NCBI RefSeq assembly: GCF_001650495.1
Contig: NZ_LWCS01000021.1
Location: 1-64,000, forward strand
Direction of reading: 5' to 3'
DNA from: Mycolicibacterium iranicum
GTDB taxonomy: Bacteria; Actinomycetota; Actinomycetes; Mycobacteriales; Mycobacteriaceae
Length of the DNA stretch: 64,000 nt
Position 1 is the first letter of the stretch, and each line of letters starts with the position of its first letter. Positions 47,441 through 56,486 of the stretch are shown here, piece by piece. The notes under the pieces are model-generated. The model was not told the origin of the DNA, searched no databases, and saw only the letters and a program-made list of their open reading frames with translations. A program made the translations under genes and the position numbers.

Positions 47441-48901
47441 TTACCCACCCGCGGGAGTAAAGATGTCGGTGGCCGCCGAGCGTCCCCTCAGGGTCGTCTG
47501 GCCGGCGGCTGTCCAGCATGCCTGTTCGGCGTCGCCCGCCCGGGCGCGGGCCGTGCCCGAGCACAGGGTCCGGCACGGAAACTGCTTGGCGTGGTCGGCG
47601 AGTCGCGCGGCCTCGTTGACCGCATCGCCGACGACGGTGTACTCGTAGCGGTTCTCGGCACCGATGTTGCCTGCGAATACCGGTCCTGCGGACACCCCGA
47701 TGCCGAAGTCCACGGGCAGCCTTCGTAGTTCGAGGGCAAGCTTCCGGGCGGTCGCCAGCGCCGCGGAAGCCGGGTCGGTGATCCGCAGTGGTGCGCCGAA
47801 CACCGCCAGCGCGGCGTCGCCCTGGAACTTGTTGACCAGGCCGTGGTTCTCGTCGACCTCCGCGACCACGATCCGAAAGAAGTCGTTGAGGATGCCGGCC
47901 ACTTCGTGGGGTTCTCGTTCGACAGCCAACTGTGTCGAGCCCACCAGGTCGATGAACAGGATCGCCACCTCGCGCTCGTCACCGGTGGCTTCCTGTTCGG
48001 AGGTCTCTTCGACGGCCCGGCGGGCGACTTCCTCTCCGACGTGGCGCCCGAAGAGGTCGCGGACCCGGTCGCGTTCCCGCAAGCCGGCCACCATGCGGTT
48101 GAAACCGCTTTGCAGCCGCCCGATCTCGGACCATTCGTAGACATCGATGGTGCGGTCGATCTTTCCCTTCTCGACGTCGGCCATGGCGTCGACGACCTGA
48201 TTGACCGGATCGGAGATGGACATCGACACAAGGATCATCGCCCGTAGGCCGAGGACGACGGCCACCAGCGCCAGAATGAGCAGTGCCAGCTCGATGGGCG
48301 ACGACCGGTCCAGCAGCCATTCCCGGTATCTCATCACCAGCAGCACCGCGATCGCGGATCCCGGCAGCGCCGTGCAGACCACCCACATGATCAGCAGTCG
48401 GGCCCGCACTCCCGGTGCGGGCGGTCGTTCGGCATCGGCGGGTACCGCGGCCAGCACGGGCCGCAGCGTGCGCAACGTGAACAGGAATCCTGTGCACACC
48501 GTTGCGATGGCGCCGAACAGCAGGGCCGTGGTCAGCACGACGAAAACCGTGGCTTCGGCACGCAGATTCAGAGGAACGAGAACCGCCGCCGTCAGAAGCC
48601 ACGGCGCGAGCGTGATGGCGGCTTGGCGTCGGCTGATCCGTGACGTCGTGCGGATTTCGGCAGGGGTGGGACGCCGGCCGGAACTGAGCCATCGCAACGA
48701 GGGACGCAGTATCAGCACCGCGCCGAGGGCAACCGTGGCGATACCGATCAGTCCGACCGCCGAAAGGGTGACGATGTTGTCGCCGGTGACGACGCCGCGT
48801 CCTGCCAGCGCGACGACGATGCCCACGACTTCGGCGACCGTCAGCAGGTAGGCAAACGTGAGACCCGCGGCGTACCTGATGAGCAGGCGGCGTGGCCTCA
48901 C
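47441..48901 (-). CDS. Membrane-bound class III adenylate cyclase with HAMP domain
   Basis: 486 residues from a GTG start. Six predicted membrane segments (about 10-250), HAMP linker (ISDPVNQVVDAMADVEKGKIDRTIDV), then the cyclase domain with FIDLVGSTQL (metal Asp), NKFQGD (Lys/Asp) and VVGDAVNEAARL (Asn/Arg). Same build as the cyclase at 5579-7192 and so a paralogue. The 93 bases to its convergent neighbour and 152 bases beyond its start contain nothing else I can support. Confidence 0.9.
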   Translation of the reverse strand: MRPRRLLIRYAAGLTFAYLLTVAEVVGIVVALAGRGVVTGDNIVTLSAVGLIGIATVALGAVLILRPSLRWLSSGRRPTPAEIRTTSRISRRQAAITLAPWLLTAAVLVPLNLRAEATVFVVLTTALLFGAIATVCTGFLFTLRTLRPVLAAVPADAERPPAPGVRARLLIMWVVCTALPGSAIAVLLVMRYREWLLDRSSPIELALLILALVAVVLGLRAMILVSMSISDPVNQVVDAMADVEKGKIDRTIDVYEWSEIGRLQSGFNRMVAGLRERDRVRDLFGRHVGEEVARRAVEETSEQEATGDEREVAILFIDLVGSTQLAVEREPHEVAGILNDFFRIVVAEVDENHGLVNKFQGDAALAVFGAPLRITDPASAALATARKLALELRRLPVDFGIGVSAGPVFAGNIGAENRYEYTVVGDAVNEAARLADHAKQFPCRTLCSGTARARAGDAEQACWTAAGQTTLRGRSAATDIFTPAGG

Positions 48902-49053
48902 CGGCCGAACGTATCAGTCGGGTGCCCGGACGGACCATGCTTCACGGCGACCATGCCGCCCGCTGCGCACCACCGGCCACGCAGGAGACGGACCGCTACG
49001 GCCAAGATCACCGACGCCGCAGTCAGATACGCGCCGTCGTCATGGCCGGGGTG

Positions 49054-49356
49054 CTAGTCGCTGGCAGGCAGCGGCTTGGCTTCCTTGAGCGCCAAAGGTG
49101 TCGAGCCGATGCTGATCGTGCCTTTGCCCGCTTTCGTGACGAGGACCTCGGCGCCGCTGTCGTCGACGTAGCGCTTGCCCATCAGGTTCCCGCCGGACAG
49201 CGAGTCATCCAGGGACAGGCTGGAATCCGCCTGGTCTCCGACCGTAATGACGGGTGCCCCGCCGATCCGCAGGTCGTCGAGGCTGTCGGCGCTGCGCACG
49301 ACGATCACCTGGGTGTCGCAGACCTGGCTTTGCAGGCGGGTGCCGTTCTTGATCAT
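49054..49356 (-). CDS. Conserved hypothetical protein coupled to FadD/SDR genes
   Basis: 100 residues; AAAGGAG 6 bases before the ATG, which overlaps the stop of the fadD gene (ATGA). It begins TRLQSQVCDTQVIVVRSADSL and carries SLDDSLSGGNLMGKRYVDD, a compact, beta-rich look with one cysteine and no signal peptide. I do not recognise a named family, although I have the impression that similar proteins stand beside CoA ligases in other mycobacteria. Third gene of the leftward operon SDR-FadD-this gene. Confidence 0.7.
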   Translation of the reverse strand: MIKNGTRLQSQVCDTQVIVVRSADSLDDLRIGGAPVITVGDQADSSLSLDDSLSGGNLMGKRYVDDSGAEVLVTKAGKGTISIGSTPLALKEAKPLPASD

Positions 49357-50852
49357 GCGGGCTCCTTTGACGTCACGCTGAGTTCGTTGACGAGTTCGCG
49401 ACGCAGCACTTTGCCGGTCGCATTGGTGGGAAGCTCTTCGCGGAACACCACCCGATCAGGTGTCCGAGATCCGCGCAGCTGAGATCGGACGTAGGAGCGA
49501 AGGTCCTCGACGTCGGGTTCGGTGCCCTGCTGGGCGACGACCACGGCGACGATGATCTGGCCCCACTCGGGGTCGTCGGCGCCGACGACAGCGCAGTCGC
49601 GCACGTGAGGGTGCTCGACGAGGACGTCCTCGATCTCAGCGGGTGCGATGTTCTCGCCGCCACGGATGATCGTGTCGTCGGAGCGGCCGCCGATGAACAG
49701 GTAGCCCGCCTCGTCGAGGTGGGCGACGTCTTTGGTGGGGAACCATCCGTGCCCGTCGAGCACGGAGCCGATGTCGGTGTACCTGCCCGAGACCTGCTCG
49801 CCGCGTACGAACAGTTCGCCGGTCTCACCGGGCCCCAGGACGGTGCCGTCCTCGGCGCGGATTTCGACCTCGATGCCCGGCACGGGTTGTCCGACCGACC
49901 CGAGCCGGCGGATCGCGGACTCGTCGGTGGCATCCAGCGCAGCACGATGGTCGTCGGGGGTGAGCACGGCGATGGTCGAGCTGGTCTCGGTGAGCCCGTA
50001 GGCGTTGACGAATCCCACGGTGGGCAGCAGCGACAACGCCTTGCGCACCAGCGGCAGCGGTACCTTGGATCCGCCGTAGGCCAGGGTGCGCAGCGTCGGA
50101 AGGGTGGTGTTCTCCGATTCGAGGACCGTGACGATGCGGTCGAGCATGGTGGGCACCACCGTCGCCGAGGTGACCCCTTCGTCGATCACCAGCTGCACCC
50201 ACTTCTGCGCGTCGAAGTTGGTCAGGTACACCATTTTTCGTCCCGCGTAGAGATTGGACAGGGCCGCGCTGACCCCGGCGATGTGATACGGCGGAACGCA
50301 GATCAGCGCCGCGTCGTCGGGTTCGGCGGAGGCGAATTCGACGGTACCCATGATGTAGCTGGTCAAATTGCTGTGGGTGAGTTCGACGGCCTTGGGTTTG
50401 GACGTCGTCCCCGAGGTGAACAGCACCACCCCGACACCATCGGGGTCGGCGAACTCAGCGGCCGGTTCGGCCGTGCGGGCCCGTTCCAGGAACTCGGCGG
50501 AACCGATCGTCCGGTAGCCGTCGCCGACCGCGTCACGGTACTCGTCGTCGACGACGACGAGAGGTTCGGGCAGACGGTCGAGCAGCGCGCGCAGTCCCTC
50601 GGCGGAGAGTCGGTAGTTCAACGGTGTGACGGGTGTCGCGGCGCGTGCTGCGGCGAACAGCAGCAGCGGCAGCATCGCGCCGCCGGTTCCGACGTAGGCG
50701 ACGTGCTGCGCCCCGGACGCCGCGATCACGCCGGCACCACCGTCGGCCAGAGCGCTCAGTTCGGCTGTGGTGAGCCGCAAGTCGTCGGCGACGATCGCCG
50801 TCCGTTCAGGACCGGCGTCGGAGGCCATCTCCAGCAGCAGCGAGATGCTCAT
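49353..50852 (-). CDS. Acyl-CoA synthetase (AMP-forming), FadD-type
   Basis: 499 residues from ATG at 50852, coupled to the SDR stop (ATGA). P-loop VVLFTSGTTSKPKAVELTH, A5 motif NAYGLTETSS, A8 hinge GWFPTKDVAHLDEAGYLFIGGRSDD and catalytic Lys in NATGKVLRRELV complete the adenylating enzyme. It should activate a carboxylic acid to its CoA ester as an entry step for the 49-64 kb pathway. Chain length or ring specificity cannot be read. Confidence 0.9.
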   Translation of the reverse strand: MSISLLLEMASDAGPERTAIVADDLRLTTAELSALADGGAGVIAASGAQHVAYVGTGGAMLPLLLFAAARAATPVTPLNYRLSAEGLRALLDRLPEPLVVVDDEYRDAVGDGYRTIGSAEFLERARTAEPAAEFADPDGVGVVLFTSGTTSKPKAVELTHSNLTSYIMGTVEFASAEPDDAALICVPPYHIAGVSAALSNLYAGRKMVYLTNFDAQKWVQLVIDEGVTSATVVPTMLDRIVTVLESENTTLPTLRTLAYGGSKVPLPLVRKALSLLPTVGFVNAYGLTETSSTIAVLTPDDHRAALDATDESAIRRLGSVGQPVPGIEVEIRAEDGTVLGPGETGELFVRGEQVSGRYTDIGSVLDGHGWFPTKDVAHLDEAGYLFIGGRSDDTIIRGGENIAPAEIEDVLVEHPHVRDCAVVGADDPEWGQIIVAVVVAQQGTEPDVEDLRSYVRSQLRGSRTPDRVVFREELPTNATGKVLRRELVNELSVTSKEPA

Positions 50853-51703
50853 GACGTCCGCTCGTCGACGAAGATGTCCAGAATGGGGGCGTCGCCGCCG
50901 CCGTAAGCAGTCAGGTCGGTCACGCCGGCTTCGGCGAGCACCTCGGAGTCGATGAAGGTCTGGCCGTTCACGGTGGTCGAGGGCCGCGACAGGATCGCGA
51001 CCGCGGCGTCGGCCATGATGTCGGCACTGCGTGACGCCTCCACCAGCGCACCCCCCTCGGCCAGGTTGGTGACCGCCGAGGTTGCGATGTAGGTCTCGGG
51101 CCACAGGCAGCTGAAACCGATTCCCGCGTCCGCGTACTCGGCGGCCCAGCCGAGCGACAGCAGGGTCATCCCGTACTTGGACAGCGTGTAGGAGGGGTGG
51201 GCGCCGAGCCATTTGGGAGACAGATTCAGCGGTGGCGCGAGCGTGAGCACGTGAGCCCCAGCGGTTTGGGCTCCTCGCATTCGCGCTGCCGATTTCTGGA
51301 GGTGCGGCAGCGCGGCCCTGGTCAGCAGGAAGGTGCCTCGGACGTTGATGTCCATCATCAGATCGAACTTCTTGACCGACAGCTGATCGGTCGGCTCGGT
51401 GGCGATCGCGCTGGCGTTGTTCACGACGATGTCCACACCGCCGAAGTGCTCCAGCGCGGTGTCGATCGCGCGTGCCACGTCTTCTTCCTTACGGACGTCG
51501 CCCACCACCGCGACACCCTTGCCGCCGGCTGCGTCGACCTCGGCCACGGCAGTGTGCACGGTGCCGGGGAGCTTGGGGTGGGGCTCGGCTGTCTTGGCCA
51601 GCAGCACGACGTTGGCGCCGCGGCGGGCGGCGCCCAGCGCAATGGCCAGCCCGATTCCTCGGCTGCCTCCCGAGACCACCATGGTGCGGTCGGCGAACGA
51701 CAT
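50849..51703 (-). CDS. Short-chain dehydrogenase (HSDL2-like)
   Basis: 284 residues from ATG at 51703 (MSFADRTMVVSGGSRGIG); GTG at 51718 and ATG at 51772 are in-frame alternatives, none with a clear ribosome site. NAD(P) motif SGGSRGIGLA, NNASA, catalytic Tyr/Lys in Y-T-L-S-K, then WPETYIATSA. The R-G-A-N-V-V-L-L-A-K-T-A-E-P-H-P-K-L-P-G-T string is typical of HSDL2-type proteins. First gene of a leftward operon, divergent from the mutase genes. Confidence 0.88.
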   Translation of the reverse strand: MSFADRTMVVSGGSRGIGLAIALGAARRGANVVLLAKTAEPHPKLPGTVHTAVAEVDAAGGKGVAVVGDVRKEEDVARAIDTALEHFGGVDIVVNNASAIATEPTDQLSVKKFDLMMDINVRGTFLLTRAALPHLQKSAARMRGAQTAGAHVLTLAPPLNLSPKWLGAHPSYTLSKYGMTLLSLGWAAEYADAGIGFSCLWPETYIATSAVTNLAEGGALVEASRSADIMADAAVAILSRPSTTVNGQTFIDSEVLAEAGVTDLTAYGGGDAPILDIFVDERTS

Positions 51704-51755
51704 CTCGTCCGTCGTGACGCGCTCAGGCAAAAGTCGGCCCTCCTCATCGGCGCTA

Positions 51756-51882
51756 GGTAGTGCCGTTCTCATTGTAGGCGAATCCCATAATCGCTGTGTA
51801 CGGGGTCTTCGACTCGGATATTCAGGGTGCCGCACATGCTGCTGCGTGCAGCTTTCCCTCAGACGGTATTGGCATTCTCATT
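51756..51882. promoter_or_regulatory. Two similar half-palindromic sites in the SDR/mutase divergent region
   Basis: GGTAGTGCCGTTCTCATT (51756-51773) and GGTATTGGCATTCTCATT (51865-51882) agree at 15 of 18 bases and share the [A/G]TTCTCA half of the GAGAAT-n3-ATTCTC palindromes at 56408 and 62175. One is near the SDR start, the other 24 bases before the mutase ATG. Possible weaker binding sites of the same regulator. Confidence 0.5.
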
Positions 51883-51905
51883 TTTTGCAAGTACGTTATC
51901 GAACG

Positions 51906-53495
<1,590 letters not shown>

Positions 53496-53513
53496 AGAGG
53501 AGGTGTACTGGCG

Positions 53514-53912
53514 ATGGGCGTACGCGTCTTGGTGGCCAAGCCCGGGTTGGACGGCCACGACAGAGGAGCCAAAATCGTCGCGCGCACGCTGCGCGACGCG
53601 GGTTTCGAGGTGATCTACACCGGTATCCGGCAGCGCATCGAAGACATCGTGTCGATCGCCCTCCAGGAAGACGTTGCGCTGGTCGGTCTTTCGATTCTCT
53701 CGGGTGCTCACGTGTCGCTGACGGCCAGGACGGTCGACGCGCTGCGGGCCGCCGACGCCGGTGACATCGCGGTGGTCGTGGGTGGGACGATCCCGCAGAG
53801 CGATGTGCAGAAGCTGCTCGACGCCGGTGCCGCTGCCGTGTTTCCGACGGGGACCTCGCTCGAGGACCTGGTGCGCGACGTGCGTGAGCTGACCAAGGAA
53901 GCCGCGCGGTGA
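53514..53912 (+). CDS. Coenzyme B12-binding mutase small subunit
   Basis: 132 residues. The B12 tail-binding motif D-x-H-x-x-G is in KPGLDGHDRGAKIVA, followed by VGLSILSGAH and VVVGGTIPQSDV, the rest of the cobalamin pocket. Split large/small organisation is like isobutyryl-CoA or 2-hydroxyisobutyryl-CoA mutases. It starts 18 bases after the large subunit, with AGAGAGGAGG a few bases before the ATG. Confidence 0.94.
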   Translation: MGVRVLVAKPGLDGHDRGAKIVARTLRDAGFEVIYTGIRQRIEDIVSIALQEDVALVGLSILSGAHVSLTARTVDALRAADAGDIAVVVGGTIPQSDVQKLLDAGAAAVFPTGTSLEDLVRDVRELTKEAAR

Positions 53913-53943
53913 TTGTGGTCGCACTCAGGGCAAAGGAGAACGC

Positions 53944-54900
53944 ATGAGACTCGGTGTGATGATCGGTGCCGAGCGCGGCGACATGGCCCGCAAGGTCGCC
54001 AAGCTGGTGTCTGACATCGAGTGGGCGGAATCGGCCGGCCTGGACACCGCGTGGATGCCTCAGGTTCCCAACGACTTCGACTGCCTGACGATGGTCGCGC
54101 TGATGGCCGCCCACACCTCGCGTATCGAACTCGGCACGGCTGTGGTCCCGCTGCAGGCGCAGCACCCCATCGCGCTTGCCCGACAGGCGCTTTCGGTGCA
54201 CGCGATGGCAGAGAACAGACTGGCTCTCGGTGTCGGGCCGTCGCACCACTGGATCGTGCGGGACATGTTGGGTATTCCCTACGAGAAGCCTGCGGCGTAC
54301 ACCCGCGACTACCTCGAGGTGCTCAACGCCGCATTGGCCGGGCCCGGCGACGTCGATGTGGAGAACAACACCTTTGCGGTGCACAACCCGACCGTTCTCG
54401 GTGCAGCACAACCACTTCCGGTCTTGGTTGCCGCACTCGGCCCCGTGATGCTGCAGATCGCAGGAGAACACGCCGACGGCACCGTGCTGTGGATGGCCGA
54501 CGAGAAGGCCATCGGCGAGCACATCGCGCCGAAGATCAACAAGGCCGCGGCCGAAGCCGGACGCCCGGCGCCGCGCGTCGTGGCAGGCATCCCGGTGTGC
54601 CTGTGCGCCAACTCCGAGATCGATGCCGCCAAGGAACGGGCCAACCGGATCCTGGCGGAGGCGGAGACCTCGCCCAACTATCAGCGGTTACTGGACCGCG
54701 GCGACGCACGCAACGTCGGCGACCTCTGCGCGGCGGGCGACGAGGATGCAATTCTGGCTCGCTTCAAGCAGTTCGCCGACGCCGGCGTGACTGACCTGTC
54801 GGTGCGTCTGTTGCCGATCGGTGAGACGCGCGATGAGCTGGTGGCGTCGAAGTACCGGACGCGTGAAGTGATCGGCGAGCTCGCGAAGGCGGTGCGATGA
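53944..54900 (+). CDS. LLM-class F420-dependent oxidoreductase
   Basis: 318 residues, luciferase-like fold: MRLGVMIGAERGD start, I-E-L-G-T-A-V-V-P-L-Q-A-Q-H-P, then A-L-G-V-G-P-S-H-H-W and G-E-H-A-D-G-T-V-L-W. AAAGGAG lies 6 bases before the ATG. Mycobacterial members mostly use F420. In this cluster it could oxidise or reduce a CoA-bound intermediate; the substrate is unknown. Its TGA overlaps the first ATG of the mini-ORF array. Confidence 0.88.
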   Translation: MRLGVMIGAERGDMARKVAKLVSDIEWAESAGLDTAWMPQVPNDFDCLTMVALMAAHTSRIELGTAVVPLQAQHPIALARQALSVHAMAENRLALGVGPSHHWIVRDMLGIPYEKPAAYTRDYLEVLNAALAGPGDVDVENNTFAVHNPTVLGAAQPLPVLVAALGPVMLQIAGEHADGTVLWMADEKAIGEHIAPKINKAAAEAGRPAPRVVAGIPVCLCANSEIDAAKERANRILAEAETSPNYQRLLDRGDARNVGDLCAAGDEDAILARFKQFADAGVTDLSVRLLPIGETRDELVASKYRTREVIGELAKAVR

Positions 54901-55001
54901 GCGCTTGCGCGAAGAGCGATCGGGGCCTGCGATGAGCGCTTGCGCGAAGAGCGATCGGGGCCTGCGATGAGCGCTTGCGCGAAGGGCGATCGGGGCCTGC
55001 G
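54897..55001 (+). repeat. Three-unit array of coupled mini-ORFs (35-bp units)
   Basis: Three 35-bp units start at 54897, 54932 and 54967; units 1 and 2 are identical, unit 3 has one change (AGC to GGC). Each is a 12-codon ORF ending in TGA: MSACAKSDRGLR, the same again, and MSACAKGDRGLR. ATGA overlaps join the upstream gene stop, all three mini-ORFs and the CoA-transferase start at 55002. The 35-bp period equals 13 codons minus 4 bases. The first 20 bases match the array at 24492. Confidence 0.88.
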
Positions 55002-56057
55002 ATGAGCGCCGGCCCGCTGGCAGGCATCCGAATCCTGGAGGTCGGTGTCATGCTGGCAGGACCGTACGCGACGATGATGCTCGCGGATCTCGGCGCCGAG
55101 GTGATCAAGATCGAACCACCGGGTGGTGAGATCTCCAGGCAGGTCAGCGACAGCTACTTCGCGAGTCTGAATCGCAACAAGCAGAGCGTGGTCCTTGACC
55201 TTCGCTCGGCCGACGGTCGTCGGCAACTGGGGGATCTGGTCGCGAATTCGCATGCGCTGCTGGTGAATATGAAGCCGTCGGCGATCAAGCGGCTGGGCTT
55301 GACCTATGAGTCGCTCAAAGAATTCAACGAGGCCATCGTCTGCGTCGCGTTGACGGGCTTCGGTCTCGACGGTGGCGACGATCCTGCGTTCGACTACGTG
55401 ATCCAGGCGGCGACGGGCGTGGCCGCTATGACGGGCGATCCGGAGGGCCCACCGACGCTGCCGGGTTATTCGTCGGTCGACAATTCGACGGGGCTCACCG
55501 CGGCGCTCGGTCTGTTGGCCCAGATCGTGGCTGGTCGCGGCGGACAGGTCGACGTGTCGATGCAGGACGTGATGCTCTCGCAGCTCAACTATCGGGCAGC
55601 GGCGTTCCTCAACGACGGTCTGGAGCCCAAGCGGTATCCCTATGGCGCACACTCGTTCTATGTGCCCGCGCAGCTGTTCCTGACTGCCGACGGATACCTG
55701 GCGCTGTTCATCACTCATGACGCGTTCTGGGCGGCATTCGCCGCGGAGGCCGGTATCGAGGGCTTCGCCACGCTGGCTGAGCGCGCGGCACGCCGAGACG
55801 AGGTGTTGGCGTTGGTCAGCGCCGTCTTGGCGACCGACACCGCGCTGAACTGGCAGGAGCGGTTGCGGCCGTTGGGACTTCCGGTCGCGGCGGTGCGCAC
55901 GCTGCCGGAGGCTCTGCAGGCGACACCCGAGGCGCTGGTCACCGCAGGAGCCTTCCGGTTGGTGGGCAGTCCCATCCGGATCGTGGGGTATGAGCCCGAG
56001 TATCGGCCTGCGCCTGCGCTGGATGAGCACGCCGGCGCGGCGGCTCACTCGTCGTAG
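55002..56057 (+). CDS. Class III CoA-transferase (CaiB/BaiF family)
   Basis: 351 residues from ATG at 55002 (MSAGPLAGIRILEVG), which overlaps the stop of the last mini-ORF. The catalytic Asp160 is in GYSSVDNSTGLTAALG; LGAEVIKIEPPGG and NRNKQSVVLDL are standard. Moves CoA between acids, so it can load a substrate without ATP. The Frc-type small domain is present but the protein is slightly short for the family. It overlaps the convergent ferredoxin gene by 13 bases. Confidence 0.9.
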   Translation: MSAGPLAGIRILEVGVMLAGPYATMMLADLGAEVIKIEPPGGEISRQVSDSYFASLNRNKQSVVLDLRSADGRRQLGDLVANSHALLVNMKPSAIKRLGLTYESLKEFNEAIVCVALTGFGLDGGDDPAFDYVIQAATGVAAMTGDPEGPPTLPGYSSVDNSTGLTAALGLLAQIVAGRGGQVDVSMQDVMLSQLNYRAAAFLNDGLEPKRYPYGAHSFYVPAQLFLTADGYLALFITHDAFWAAFAAEAGIEGFATLAERAARRDEVLALVSAVLATDTALNWQERLRPLGLPVAAVRTLPEALQATPEALVTAGAFRLVGSPIRIVGYEPEYRPAPALDEHAGAAAHSS

Positions 56058-56374
56058 TTGACGGTCACGGTCGGGGTGTCGGGAACGGCCTGGCAGGTGA
56101 GCACGTATCCCTCGTCGACTTCGTCCTCGGTGAGCGCGTCGTTGACGCGCATCGTGGCCGTGCCCTCGGTGAGTAGGGCCATGCAGGTGCCGCAGTTGCC
56201 TGCCTCGCAGGAGAACGGCGGTCCCATGCCGGCGCGGCGTGCGCTTTCCAGCAGTGTTTCACCCGGCCGCTGGCTCACCGACGCGGTCGTGCCGTCGAGC
56301 TGGATCGTTATGGTGCCTTCGGCTGCTGCCTCAGTCACTGCGGACCCCGTTCCCGGTGTCTGCGGGTCGGTCAT
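56045..56374 (-). CDS. [2Fe-2S] ferredoxin
   Basis: 109 residues from ATG at 56374, chosen because AGAGGG lies about 5 bases before it; ATGs at 56392 and 56398 are possible longer starts. Plant-type motif C-E-A-G-N-C-G-T-C with the fourth Cys in YVLTCQAVP. It should pass electrons to an oxygenase or dehydrogenase; no oxygenase gene is visible in this window. Divergent from the second CoA ligase with a shared palindrome between. Confidence 0.9.
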   Translation of the reverse strand: MTDPQTPGTGSAVTEAAAEGTITIQLDGTTASVSQRPGETLLESARRAGMGPPFSCEAGNCGTCMALLTEGTATMRVNDALTEDEVDEGYVLTCQAVPDTPTVTVNYDE

Positions 56375-56407
56375 GTGACCCTCTTTCGACATTGTCATTC
56401 TGATAAT

Positions 56408-56426
56408 AGGAGAATACTATTCTCCT
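56408..56426. promoter_or_regulatory. Palindromic operator, ferredoxin/CoA-ligase promoter
   Basis: AGGAGAAT-ACT-ATTCTCCT is a perfect 8-bp inverted repeat with a 3-base spacer. It lies 34 bases before the ferredoxin start and 61 before the CoA-ligase start. The core GAGAAT-n3-ATTCTC repeats at 62177-62191. The TetR protein encoded at 63070-63681 is the best candidate to bind it. Confidence 0.75.
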
Positions 56427-56486
56427 GGACAAACCCAAGTCCTCTCGCGAACATCATCCATTACTTCCGGAAGGGGCGCGCGCGAC

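Noticed and set aside
51704-51905. Cobalamin riboswitch before the mutase genes
   Set aside because: The gap lacks the conserved B12-box and long leader structure; the sites seen are short palindromic half-sites.
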